A stretch of DNA of 64,000 bases from Berberis thunbergii (Eukaryota > Streptophyta > Magnoliopsida > Ranunculales > Berberidaceae), in the NCBI GenBank assembly GCA_003290165.1, contig QNQO01000648.1:310001-374000 (forward strand), written 5' to 3'. The notes under the pieces are model-generated. The model worked only from the letters and a program-made list of their open reading frames with translations. It was not told the origin of the DNA and did no database searches. The position numbers and the translations under genes were made by a program. Within the stretch, counting starts at the first letter, position 1, and every line of letters begins with the position of its first letter. Of the stretch, positions 1 to 10,639 are shown one piece after another.

Positions 1-299
1 GTAATTATTATAAAATATAAGAATCGAAACACTAACATATATAAATTAAGGAGTATAAAATGTATGAATTATGTGTATATCACAGTGACAAAAAACAATG
101 GTTATTAGAACATGCTATGCAAAGATAGAAAAAAATTGAGAAAATAAGAGGATGAAAACCAACCTCTTTGTGGCTGGCACAAGGAAGAATTTTGGGAGAT
201 TTTTTTTCACGTTGAAATCTTTGATAGGAGGCTGGTAAATTATTGAACTTTGTTATTTATACCTAACACTACAAAGTCCATGAGAATCCATGATTTTCT
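1..299. other. AT-rich spacer, no gene seen
   Basis: AT-rich DNA without a convincing reading frame, splice signals or terminal repeats. It may be the far flank of the repeat that follows. Confidence 0.5.
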
Positions 300-533
300 A
301 AATCCATAAATATGAATGATATTTTGAATACCCTAAAACTTTTGCGAACTTTCTGAAATCCATATTGAATACGTCTAGACTTTGTGGATTTCAGAAAGAC
401 ATTTTAAAATCCTGAGTGAATACCCCTAGACTTTTGTGGATTTTTTAAAATCCAGATTGAATACACTTGGATTTTCAAAATCCATGAAATTTATTAAATT
501 GCCCACAAAATCCAGATACAATACACCCCCCTT
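300..533. repeat. MITE-like relic built of AAATCCA words
   Basis: The words AAATCCA and TGGATTT recur in both orientations together with GAATAC and ACTTTTGTGGATTT, so the stretch can fold on itself. The right edge reads ACACCCCCCTTA, the kind of edge seen in PIF/Harbinger-type MITEs that duplicate a TTA/TAA target, but I could not define a matching left edge. Family assignment is a guess; the repeated words are plain in the sequence. Confidence 0.4.
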
Positions 534-590
534 AGTATATGGTAAGCGGATGGTGAATTTTTTTTTTTTTACCGAAACTAAACTGCGGGG

Positions 591-2237
591 TAGGGGTGGG
601 CACGGTCCGGATTGGTTCCAAATTTGAAGGAACCTAACTCGAACCGTTTAAAAATAACGGATCCGGTCCGGTCCGGATCCCCTCATTTTGAACATTGGAA
701 CCGAACCTAACTTGAACCGTTTGGAACGGTCCGGTTCCTACGGTTCCAAACGGTTCCATGTTCAAAATCTGGGGATCTTCTTTAAAATGAATCCAACCAA
801 AAAGCAGAGATTGGTATTCAGATGTCAAAATCTTATAATTAGATTCACTGAATCCAACAAACAGAACAAACCCATGGTCTCAATTTTCTCTCAGAAAATT
901 AAAATGAAAGAAACAGAGAGAGAGGTGAATCAAGAACAAAATTATTACTCCTATTTGAAAAACAAACATTAAACATTTGATAGTGCCCTAGATCAATACT
1001 ACAGTACATCAAGAACAAAATTACAAAAGATTAAACATTTTTCTTACTTCCTCTTGGTGAAAGAGTTGAACTTTGGTGGGCGAGAGAGAACAGTTGAAGC
1101 ACGCACATGAAAATGGAGAAAGGAGGCAATGGAGAAAGAAACAGAGATCAACTAATTACCACCAAATCCATCAAATCAGATCTCAAAACCATCATCACTT
1201 CCATCCATCTTTCCTTCAATCCCTTTCAAAATATCAGGTAGGAACCTCACATACACCAACCCAACACCCTGTAAACATCTTGCAGATTACAAGCACAAGC
1301 ATGGTAATAGGTTCAACTCGGTCGAAAACAGTATCAAACATCCCCAAATTCGATAAGGTTTTCTTCTTCAGGGAGTGCAAGTTGCCCCATTTCAACATCG
1401 ATCGATCCCGCTTCAATGACCTTCAAGGCCTATTTCTTCAAATCAACATAACTGAGAAACGATTTGGTCATCAGATCATTCATCTCTTCTCAGTTCCAGA
1501 ACAGCAAAACAGGGGAGAAACATCAAAGAGAGGAGAGACCTCTTCTTCGACAGACCTCATCCCTTCGACAGACCTCTTATTCGACAGACCTCTTCTTCGA
1601 CAGAGAGAGAAGAAGAGAGGAGATCTCCTTCTCGAGACAGAGAGCAGAGAGAGGAGAGGGAGATCTCGCTGATCTCTTCTTCGACAGACCTCTTCTTCGA
1701 CAGAGAGAGGAGACGAGAGGAGAGGAGATCTCCTTCTCGAGACAGAGAGCAGAGAGAAGAGAGGGAGATCTCGCTGATCTTTTCTTCGACAGATCTCATC
1801 CCTTCGACAGACCTCTTCTTCGACAGAGAGAGGAGAGAGAGAGGAGAGGAGAGGAGAGGAGAAGGAGATCTCCTTCTCGAGACAGAGAGCAGAGAGAGGA
1901 GAGGGAGATCTTCCTTAGGTTTTGCAGAGACAGAGACAGACAAAGAGAAGAGAAACAGGTCACAGAGAGGAGAGTTTGGCTTTGGCTGTTTAGGTTTAGG
2001 TTTGGTTTGGTTTATGGTTTTATAATTTATAGTAAATGGGATTTGAAACGGTCCGGACGGGTCCAACCCGGACCGTTTCGTTTTTAAAATTAGGAACCGG
2101 GATCGGACCGTTTTATAACGGATCCGGACCGATCCGGACCGTATCTAAAAACTTATAATTTAAATCCGAACCGTTTAGAGGAAAACGGTCCGGTTCGAAT
2201 TGAATCCACGGATCGTCGACCCATTTGCCCACCCCTA
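591..2237 (+). mobile_element. Non-autonomous hAT-like transposon, copy 1
   Basis: The element opens with TAGGGGTGGGCA and closes with the exact reverse complement TGCCCACCCCTA. It is flanked by a perfect 8-bp target duplication, CTGCGGGG, at 583-590 and 2238-2245. An 8-bp duplication and TAGGG-type ends are typical of the hAT superfamily. About 150-200 bp inside each end are many copies of GGTCCGG, GGATCC and AACCGTTT words in both orientations, as expected for subterminal transposase-binding sites. The 1.65-kb body has no transposase; it holds a GA/CT-rich tandem block and no gene I recognise. Its termini match those of the element at 12874-15473 in opposite orientation, so both belong to one family. 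The right end lies about 105 bp upstream of the PORR start codon. Confidence 0.88.
1545..1915. repeat. GA/CT-rich tandem repeat inside hAT copy 1
   Basis: Roughly three copies of a 105-140 bp unit containing CTTCTTCGACAGA, GAGATCTCCTTCTCGAGACA and GGGAGATCTCGCTGATC. Units begin near 1619, 1724 and 1864. Open frames on both strands here (1464-2087 and 1557-2066) arise from the purine/pyrimidine bias and are not taken as genes. Confidence 0.75.
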
Positions 2238-2305
2238 CTGCGGGGTGGATTGCCCAAAAGCAAAATCGAAATTGAGAAGAGGAGTTGGAGTTGAGAAGTG
2301 GCCAA

Positions 2306-2314
2306 AAACCCTAA
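2306..2314 (+). promoter_or_regulatory. Telo-box AAACCCTAA in the PORR gene leader
   Basis: AAACCCTAA lies 36 bp before the start codon. In plants this box is common near the transcription start of genes for translation and organelle gene expression, which suits a PORR gene. The match is exact; the function is inferred from known plant promoters. Confidence 0.5.
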
Positions 2315-2350
2315 CTCCCCCATTCGTTCGCAACTGGCAAGCGCAACCCA

Positions 2351-4015
2351 ATGTTGAGAAGCTGTGCACGCCACAACCACCAAGCCACCCAACCCCTGCT
2401 GCATCTATGGTGTCGCAGCTTCGTGGAGGTGAGAGTCCCATGGGTGAGAGACAGAGGCCTCGACCACGCCGTAGAGAAGGAGAAGAACTTGAAACCCTTA
2501 CTCTCCCTCAAGAATCTCATCAAATCCGAGCCTTCCAAGTCAATCCCCATCTTCATTGCCGCACAAAACAAAACCCAACTCTCTCTCCCAATCCGAGCAA
2601 TCGATTTCATCCGAAATTACCCTTCAGTCTTCCAAGAGTTCATCCCTTCTGGTGGAACCCCTGCCATACCCCACGTCCGTCTCACCCCCGAGATCCTTCA
2701 CCTTGATGAGGAAGAGAGGTTTATACATGAAAGCTCCACGAATCGACAAGATGCTGCTGATCGTTTGTTGAAGCTATTGATGCTCGCAAGATTCAATAAG
2801 TTGCCATTGGACCTTGTTGATCGATTGAGGTGGGATTTGGGGTTGCCACCGGATTATGTCAAAACCCTTTTGACGGATTACCCGGATTATTTCGATGTTG
2901 TTAGTATCAACACGTCGCCGCCCAGGTTTGCTTTGGAATTGGTTTGTTGGGGTGAGGAGCTGGCGGTGTCTTCAATTGAGAAGAAGGCGAAAAAGGGTGC
3001 AGAGAGTTCGTATAAAAAGGGTATGCCTCTTTCGTTCCCTTTGCAGTTTTCGAGAGGTTTTGATTTGGAGAAGAAGGTGAAGAAGTGGGTTGATGACTGG
3101 CAGAAATTGCCTTACATTTCTCCTTATGAGGATGCTTCTCATCTTGATATGAAGAGCGATCAGGCCGAGAAATGGGTCGTTGCATTATTGCATGAAGTTC
3201 TTCATCTTTTAGTATCTAAGAAGACTGATAGAGACAATATACTATGTCTTGGTGAGTACCTTGGCCTTCGCTCTGCATTTAAGAGAGCTTTGATTAATCA
3301 TCCTGGTATATTTTATACTTCGAATAAGCTTAGAACGCATACTGTAGTTCTCAGAGAGGCTTATAAGAGGGATCTTTTACTGGAGAAACATCCTTTGATG
3401 GGTATGAGGTATAGGTATATTCACCTCATGAAGCAGGCTAAACCTATTTGTTCAGAAAATAATAGTCAGGAAAAAAAGAAGAAAACCTATGCTGAAGGAG
3501 AAGACCAAAAAGATGATAGGGCAGAAGAATTGCAAGCTGAGGATGAGGATGAGGATGAGGATGGTGATGAAGATTTTAGCGAAGACGAGGAAGAGGAGAA
3601 TGATGACAACGATGAATTTGATGCTTGTCATAGTGTTGGAGTTGGTAGAGTAAGAATGTCAAGAAATTCACTGAAAGAAATCCAAGGCAACTCAAATGTG
3701 AGACGCCCCAATATGGTGAATGACAGGATTCCAGTGGACACTTCTAGAAGAAATAATTCACAGGGCGGGCATGGTGATACCATTGAGAGATCATCAGACA
3801 GAAGTGAGAGATCACCAGGGAGAAGTGAGAGATATCCAGGTTCTGATGGTAATGAACGATCACCAGGGAGTAGTGAGAGATGTTCGGGGAAGATGAATCA
3901 CATGAGAACCAAGGGTAGGCCGTCTACTGCTGATGCTAGTGAGAGATCACCAGGGAGAATGAGCCCCACGAAAACCACAGGGAGGCTTTCAACTGCAAGG
4001 ACTTCCAGTTATTAA
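2351..4015 (+). CDS. PORR-domain organelle RNA-binding protein (WTF family)
   Basis: A single uninterrupted 554-residue frame, typical of this mostly intronless family. After a basic N-terminal stretch that could be a mitochondrial or plastid targeting peptide (residues 1-28) comes VPWVRDRGLDHAVEKEKNL, the hallmark start of the plant organelle RNA recognition (PORR) domain. Later family signatures include IDFIRNYPSVF, AADRLLKLLMLARFNKLPL, DLGLPPDYV and HPGIFYTSNK, so the domain runs to about residue 360. PORR proteins bind organelle transcripts and help splice group II introns (for example WTF1 in plastids, WTF9 in mitochondria); this looks closest to the WTF9 type, from memory only. The tail is unusual: an acidic run (about residues 396-425) and then repeated S-E-R-S-P-G words (about 478-546). 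The first ATG of the frame is used; a hAT element ends about 105 bp upstream. Confidence 0.9.
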   Translation: MLRSCARHNHQATQPLLHLWCRSFVEVRVPWVRDRGLDHAVEKEKNLKPLLSLKNLIKSEPSKSIPIFIAAQNKTQLSLPIRAIDFIRNYPSVFQEFIPSGGTPAIPHVRLTPEILHLDEEERFIHESSTNRQDAADRLLKLLMLARFNKLPLDLVDRLRWDLGLPPDYVKTLLTDYPDYFDVVSINTSPPRFALELVCWGEELAVSSIEKKAKKGAESSYKKGMPLSFPLQFSRGFDLEKKVKKWVDDWQKLPYISPYEDASHLDMKSDQAEKWVVALLHEVLHLLVSKKTDRDNILCLGEYLGLRSAFKRALINHPGIFYTSNKLRTHTVVLREAYKRDLLLEKHPLMGMRYRYIHLMKQAKPICSENNSQEKKKKTYAEGEDQKDDRAEELQAEDEDEDEDGDEDFSEDEEEENDDNDEFDACHSVGVGRVRMSRNSLKEIQGNSNVRRPNMVNDRIPVDTSRRNNSQGGHGDTIERSSDRSERSPGRSERYPGSDGNERSPGSSERCSGKMNHMRTKGRPSTADASERSPGRMSPTKTTGRLSTARTSSY

Positions 4016-6634
4016 CAATGTAGGCTGGAATTCACAATTTCAAGGAGCACGAGTGGGTGGTGAGATCTTCTTATTTTATTCTAATTTAGTTATTATTTGA
4101 AGTAAATTAACGAATATTGTGTTTTGTGCATTATTTTTGCATAACAAGATAATTCCACGGTGTTGTGGCTTAAATGCGTTTTAATATGGCTTTCAACTAC
4201 TCATTGAAAGAGAAAGTGAACCACTTAATGGCTAAAGAATTTGTATCATAGCCCACATATCATGGAATTTCATTTGTTGTGTATGTTTGTTATATGTAGT
4301 TAGTGGCTAAAAGAGGGTTGTATCAATGTTCTAGTTGTTTCTTCTGAAATGTACAAGTCAACACCTGCAAATAAATGTGGTAATTCACACTTGTTATTTG
4401 TGCAGATGTACAATTCGTCAGGCATCAACTTTTGAATGTTTACGTCGAGATTAATTATATTAGTTTGACTTAATTTATGATTAATTTTGGCTTTTAATGA
4501 ATATGATTCGTTAGTATTATTATGCTAAGCTTTTATGCTTAGAGATCAATCATGACCGCAAAACCCTGGGATTGCAAATGACAAAACAGTTTGTAAACTG
4601 AGGTTAGTAAAGTTGTACCAATCTTTTACTGTCAACCATACAAGGTCATTTAGTTTCATAGGGTTTCAGTGGAACTCATCTTTTAAACACAATGTAGTTT
4701 GTACTGAGTTGGGGCATCTCCTATGAAGGTAAACTTCCTTAATCAGAGCTCATTTCTAGAACAGTCTTTTTAGGTGCTTGTTTTAAGTTAAGGAACTCAT
4801 TTTCCATTTATCCTTTTGGATCACTAACTCTGTTTCCAATTCTCACGCTTCCAGTTATTAACCTTATTTGATTGCTTTTCTATTTCATTTGCTGCACATT
4901 TTTTGTTCTCTATAAAACCTATATGTGACTGGCTTAACCTAATTTTTGTGTTTTCCGTTTAAGATTATATGTAAGAAATCTGACGTCGGACATAATAGTG
5001 ATTATTCTGCAGGCTAATAGCAACAGATAATTGACAAGGAAGAACACAAGATGATATCCCAAGACACAGAGAAATAGCTATAATGTTTAATCAAATAACT
5101 CAAATCAAATTTATCTCTAAAATCAGTCCACAAGCCGGGCTTTATAGTTAAAACTCATCAATATTGAAATTTTACCAAAAATGACAACACCCCAATAATC
5201 ATGCTAAAACAAAATTCGTAATAAAAGAAATAAACTACCAGAGATCTGACCCAAATTGAGTTCAGAATCATTTCCTAAATAATAATTAAAATATTACTAT
5301 AAAGGGTAATAAACTGCTAAATGTGTAGATTCAGAAGGGAAAACGGTGGAATTTGGCCTCGAAAATATGTGCAACGAGGTGGCTCATTGACCACGTCGTG
5401 CGTGTTGAAAATAACTTTTCGAATTGGGGTCGTTTGCGCGATTTTGATACTCGTGGCCAAAGTTATGCTAAAATACTAAAATGCACCAAAAACGGTCAAA
5501 TTAGAAATAGAATCATGATTTCTTGTCATCCTTGTGCTGATATGCTAATTCAAGATATTTTAGTGCTAATAACGTACTATCTGACAACTCAACATCATCT
5601 GACTGGCTAACCTAATTTTTGTGTTTTCCGTTTAAGATTATCTGTAAGAAATTTGTTCAGGGTCTATTTGGCCACTCTAATGATGCGTAGACACATAATG
5701 TGGGATGTCTGGACCTATATAATATGGGTGATTGTAAGATTGCCGGAGTCTTGTAAGCTTGTTGTTGAACTATGGAGTTCTGACCAACACGGCCTTTTGA
5801 AAAACCTAATACAGACTTGCTAAAATTTTCCAAAAGAATAATCTGCCAGATTCAATTTTTAGAGCACATTGAAAGCCTTGATCTTGTAATTGGTTAATTA
5901 ATTGTTATTGTTCACTTTAAACTATAGCATAGGTTTTTAAATACATAATCAATACCCTCAGTGGGTGGGTTTTGACATACTTAGCTCTAAGTAAAATCAT
6001 TCTTAGTGACAATTGCTACTAACAGGCCTTAATTTGAATTATACGAAACTCACTTCTGGCAGGAGGCATATTTGGACAGAGCCTTTTGCATTGTTGTCTA
6101 CCTTATTGCGCAATATTGGATTTTACTGAGAATTCGGTAGAGACATAAATGTCTTAGTCGTAAGAAAATTTTGAGTTAATGCAAATATGCACGTGTGAGA
6201 AAATTCGCTCAAAATGAGTATTAACAGTGTTGCCAATGAGGTGTATTAACAATGTTCCTAGTTTCAAGAAGTTCTACAGAATCTGTGACTCTTTAAAGTT
6301 ACTATGTTACCCGATAACTATCCAATCTGTCCAAATATTGATCTTGCATCACTTGACATAATTTGTTAAACTTTCATGCCCAAACGTAGCTTCTGAAATG
6401 GTTACTATTGATGATATATGAGTTGTTACTTTTTAGCATTCGCGTGCACTCTGCAATGTTTACGAAGTTCCTTGCTTGTTCCAATCTGAAATGTGCAGCT
6501 AAGTTTTGTCATTTCTTCGAGCAGATGACAGTGGTTTTGGTTATCAAAGCATATAGTTCCAAGTAGTTGTCTTCCTTCTATGTCATTTGGTTATAAATTG
6601 ATCCATCTCAAGATCATGGTATATAATTGTCAGC
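4016..6634. other. Spacer downstream of the PORR gene
   Basis: AT-rich DNA that must include the PORR 3' UTR at its left. GT/AG pairs such as a donor-like GTGAGAT near 4060 and TTTGTGCAG near 4404 could mark UTR introns, but no coding exon is visible. It contains the direct duplication listed at 4926-5655. The open frame at 5353-5610 has no recognisable domain and I do not call it. Confidence 0.5.
4926..5655. repeat. 57-bp direct duplication flanking 617 bp
   Basis: The segment 4926-4982 beginning TGACTGGCTTAACCTAATTT recurs at 5600-5655 with a few substitutions and one deleted base. Shared words include TTTGTGTTTTCCGTTTAAGA. The 617 bp between the copies have no TG...CA ends, inverted termini or coding sequence that would make them a standard element. 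Confidence 0.75.
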
Positions 6635-8078
6635 TAGGAAGCACGAACTCTTGGAAAAATCCTCCGAATTCGAGTAAAACGTGTGTCAGACACGGACATG
6701 CGTCCGACACATATCAGACTTGCGGTCAACGAGTCGGTCAACTTGACTCTATCCAGACTCGGTGGGATGAAAATGGCTACAAATAACTCATCTTTAATTT
6801 TTTTATATCTATATAATATTGAATGGACAAGATCAAAGCCTCAAATTACAAAACCTAATTCCACTAATCCATTCTCGATTCAAAACCATTTGCAGCCAGA
6901 AAGAAAGAAGACGAACAGAAAGAAAGAGGAGGAAGAAGATAAAGAAGGAAGAGGAAGAAGACGAAGAGAAAAAAAGGAAGACGAAGACAAAGAAGGAAGA
7001 GGAAGAAGAAGACGTCAGACTGTTGGAAGAAGAAGTCGTCGGACTGAAGCAGAAAGGTTGTTGAAAGAAAAAGATTTGTTTGTTGAGAAGAAGAGGAAGA
7101 AGATAGACTATTGAGAAGAAGAAGAAGAAGACATGTCTGTGTTCGTGGTCTTCCCACTGTGCGTGTTGTCCTCTCCATCTCTCAGGTTTGTCTCTCACTC
7201 TTCTCACTCTTTGTAACTTCTCTTCTCACTCTCTCTTAACTTCTCTTCTCACTCCCTAACTTTTTTGTGAATTTGTTGTAGATATTTGGAGATGAACTTG
7301 CAACTAATCAATTGGAACAAGACAAACGACAATGTCATGATTCAAGAGATAATGAAGGCAAAGTCATACAGGATAGATCTGATATAAGACACGTAAAGAT
7401 CTTTGGGCCACAAGGACGTGAAGCACTTAAGCTGTTGTTGAAGTTTTAGTTGGGGACAAAAGCTTCCATTTCTCAATATTTTATAGTTACCCCTTCTCAG
7501 TAAGTGGGATTCAATATTGAGCCTTTTTTTAGTGAGAAAAAGATTTTGTGCCATTGTAACTTGAAAGTAGCATATGCAATTTTAATTCTCAATGCATCAG
7601 ACTGACTGGAGATGAGTTACATAATTACATTAGATTGATCAACTTCTCTTCTGTAATTTCTCTTCTCAGTTCTCACTCTGATTATCAATTGCTGACAGTG
7701 GATTATTTTTTTAAATAGGAGTTCACATCTGATTATTGTCTTCAATTCTGCATTTACTAGCTGCAACACTTCTATTCATGTAAGTTCTTCTCATGTCCTT
7801 TTCCATATGACGTAAAATATTCTAGCAATACTACCTGCAAGTCCGCAAGTTGCAACTGTCAGTGTTTTTATATGTAAAGTTTTAGATGTTTTATATGCTT
7901 GGATTATTAATTATTGTTTATATTTATAGTTTTTAACAAAAAAATAAAAAATAAAAAATAAAAAAAAAAGGTTTCGAGTGCCACTGAGTCCCATAATCCC
8001 AATTTTTTGGGAATTGTCGAGTCGCCGTGTCTTGTCCGTGTCCGACACGACACACATGTCTGAGTCTGTGCATCGTTG
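6635..8078. mobile_element. Degenerate Mutator-like element with GTCCGACAC ends
   Basis: The left end reads TAGGAAGCACGAACTC and the right end, reverse complemented, CAACGATGCACAGACTC, so the ends are imperfect inverted repeats. Flanks ATTGTCAGC (6626-6634) and ATTGTTAGT (8079-8087) look like a diverged 9-bp target duplication. Inside both ends are GTGTCCGACACG and GACTCGG words shared with the element at 8400-9621. The body is purine-rich (6890-7130) followed by CT-rich sequence; open frames there reflect low complexity. No transposase is seen. Confidence 0.45.
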
Positions 8079-8399
8079 ATTGTTAGTAACTGTTGGTCCC
8101 ATTGTCTCTTTTGTCATTAGTTGATTAAATTCAGGATTTGCTTTTTGTCTATAGAATCTAATTGTACCTTTTAAGCATTTCAAAAACGATACTTAATATT
8201 ATTTGCTTATAACTACCTTGTATACTCTTTAGCTTGTAATACATTCCTTTGTTTGTCATTGTTTGAAGTGGGTTTAGCAGGATTGCCTTTAGGGTTGATA
8301 TGATAAAAAGAATTGAGCTGGTCTTGCTTCTTAATAGTTCATTTGGTTTGTCTTTTCTTTTCATCTTGAGGAGTTTTCCAAGTCTTTCTAGATCTCAAC
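8079..8399 (+). other. Possible intron remnant of the SREK1-like gene relic
   Basis: AT- and T-rich sequence between two Mutator-like elements, just upstream of a recognisable pseudo-exon at 9693. It could be intron sequence of that relic. No exon is recognised here. Confidence 0.3.
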
Positions 8400-9621
8400 C
8401 TAGGATGCACGAACTTGGACTCGGACACGGATACTACACGGCGACTCGGCGATTTTCAAAAAAATAGGACTCGACGACTCGGCGACACGGTCAACTTAAT
8501 TTTTTAATATATATTTTTTGTAACTTATAAGAACATAAAATCATAATAATAATATTGATCAATCTAAACATATCAAAAAAATGATAAATCAAATGCATCA
8601 TAAAATAAATCATATTGAATTTAGCAAACATGTCACTTGTTTAACCTCAAAATATCTCCAAAAGAAAAAATGTATAATAAAATAATATTTACTTGGGAAA
8701 GAAGGAGGACCATGAAATGTGGGAGGTCAGCAATTGCATAGAGCATTTTGCACCACAACCTCTCTGGAAACCAACCCTTTCTTCCCATCATTCACTTCCT
8801 AGATTGGTTTTTGAAAGAGAGGATAAACAAAGCTACTGCAAGCTCTCCACAAAAAGAGAGGATTTGCATCTCTCCCTCTCGATCGATCTGTATGTATGGT
8901 TTTTGATCTGCAAGCTACTGGAGATAGATCTGTTTCTAAAAGAGAGGATAAACTTTCTTCTTCTACAAAGGATAAACAAAGCAAAACAAAAAGAAGAATA
9001 AGAAGAAAGTGATCGAAACAACTGGATTTGCATCTCTCCCTCTCGATCGATCTTGGATCTTTCCTTTCTTGAACAAGAAAAGGTTGAAGGCAAGTGGGAG
9101 ACAGAACGATCGATCTACATCTCTCCCTCGATCGATCTATTTCTCTGACGACTTATTACATTGCATCACTCTGCAAGCTCCCTATTTGCCTATCGATATA
9201 TCTCTCTCTCTCGATCGATCTACATCTCTCCCTCTCTGCGACGATCGATCTGTAGAAATCGATCTCTCTAATCGAAATCGATCTCTCTGATTGAAATCGA
9301 TCTCTCTACCCCTACTTCCGTCCAACACTGTCAATCGATCGAGTCGACTCCCTCTCTGTCTATGTTCTCTATTTTCTCTGCTGCCGCTCTCTGCTCTCTT
9401 TGGATCTAATGTGTCTCTGCTCTCTGGTTTGTGAGGGGGAGGAACCGAACAATCGAAGAGGAAAATGGATTATTTGCACCCGACCGAGTCTAGACCGTGT
9501 CCAAGTCAGTCAACAAATTTTGACCGTTGACCACGTGTCCAATACGTGTCGGGTGCGAATCCGTGTCCGACACGTATTTGACGAGTGATTCGGAGGTTTT
9601 TCGGAGAGTCAGTGCATCCTT
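8400..9621. mobile_element. Non-autonomous Mutator-like element
   Basis: A perfect 9-bp target duplication GATCTCAAC flanks it (8391-8399 and 9622-9630). The ends are inverted: CTAGGATGCAC on the left, and AAGGATGCAC when the right end is reverse complemented. Nine-base duplications are typical of the Mutator superfamily, although the short TIRs leave hAT possible. Subterminal GACTCGG, CGGACACGG and GTCCGACACG words occur at both ends. The 1.2-kb body is CT-rich and full of CGATCGATCT words (8875-9300) and holds no transposase. It sits in the presumed intron of the SREK1-like relic. Confidence 0.7.
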
Positions 9622-9692
9622 GATCTCAACAGTCCCATTTGGTTGTGGTTGAATTATTTGGGGTTCTTTTAATGTGTCTTTGTTATTTTCAG

Positions 9693-9909
9693 GTTTGTCT
9701 GATTCAGCAGGGAAGGGTGATGCTCTTAAAAGAACATTACAAGTCAGCAGTCTCAACCTGCTTTTAACAGCATAGTAACTGAAGCAGCTATTTAAAGCAC
9801 TATGCTTATATAAAATACTCAAAACCAGAAGAGGCTATTGCAGCTCTTGCATTGAACTCTCTAGAGGTTGGAGGAGTCTCGTTAAATGTTGAGATGACCA
9901 ATGCCTTTT
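9693..9909 (+). pseudogene. SREK1-like splicing-factor gene relic, left part (RRM end)
   Basis: After an acceptor-like TTATTTTCAG, frame-shifted translation reads KRTLQVSSLNLLLTA, LKQLF, then YSKPEEAIAALALNSLEVGG and LNVEMT. This is the second half of an RRM of the plant SREK1-like (arginine/serine-rich SR12) family, in which similar VSSL, LKQLF and YSKPEEA segments precede a glutamine-rich region. In-frame stops and a missing stretch in the middle show it is dead. The reading stops where the LTR element at 9910 begins and resumes at 22390, so the retroelement appears to have split one exon. Family recognition is from memory. Confidence 0.6.
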
Positions 9910-10564
9910 TGTGATACATAAAAATAGTTAGACCCCTGAGCCATACACATGTCATGATGATCTCGAGGAAATATAAGCCCCAACATCAGTCTAACATTGA
10001 TCCTCACTCCACCAAGCGGACCGAAACTTTCACAGCACGCTAAGACCACACGTCTCACAACTGTCCTCAATACTCATAAGCCCACATTAAGCAAGTATCT
10101 CGATGATCAGCTTTGGACTGGCAACTACAGCTACTTTCTGCTTTCAACTAGAAAGCGAACACCAGAGTATCTTCCACACTGGGAAACTCCCTTCTATGGA
10201 TTGCTCTTGGATTGGGAACTATCTCCCACGTATCTAGGAGCACAGAGCTAACATGGAATTTTCCTCCTACAGCACGACTCCAAATAAGATAGGGATCTCC
10301 ACGAAGATCTCCTCCCTAAACTACGCATACGATAGCCTGATTGAATCAGGACTCCTTGCACTATAAATAAGACATGAGGTTGATAAGTTAACGTACGCTA
10401 CAAATTTTCGTTACAACATTACACCTTCAAAGCCCTGTCTGACTTTAGAATCGAAGTGCCATCGGGCACCACATATGTGATTCGTGGCTCGCGTGTGCTA
10501 CTCGTGCAGGTCAACGGGTCAGCAGAAACCAGGTCAAAGCAGGGAGCAAAAAATGACTACATCA
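9910..10564 (+). repeat. 5' LTR of Tat-like element 1
   Basis: It begins TGTGATACATAAAA and ends GACTACATCA just before the primer-binding site. It aligns along its length with the 3' LTR at 21688 and the LTR at 62235, sharing CATGTCATGATGATCTCGAGG-like and GTGGCTCGCGTGTGCTAC words. Confidence 0.85.
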
Positions 10565-10565
10565 A

Positions 10566-10585
10566 TTTGACGCCTTTCGTGGGGA
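10566..10585 (+). other. Primer-binding site, tRNA-Asp-like type
   Basis: TTTGACGCCTTTCGTGGGGA lies directly after the LTR. It resembles the TGGCGCC...TGGGGA primer sites of Tat-group plant elements. The exact tRNA cannot be confirmed here. Confidence 0.6.
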
Positions 10586-10639
10586 CGACATAGTTTATAA
10601 CTTTACACTAATCATAGTCTCCTTTCAAAACACAGAGGG

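Noticed and set aside
1464..2087. Long open frames on both strands in hAT copy 1
   Set aside because: They consist of GAGA/TCTC tandem repeats and run into the transposon end; no domain.
6683..7207. Overlapping charged ORFs on both strands
   Set aside because: Purine-rich low complexity; the opposite frame gives poly-Ser/Phe. No conserved motif.
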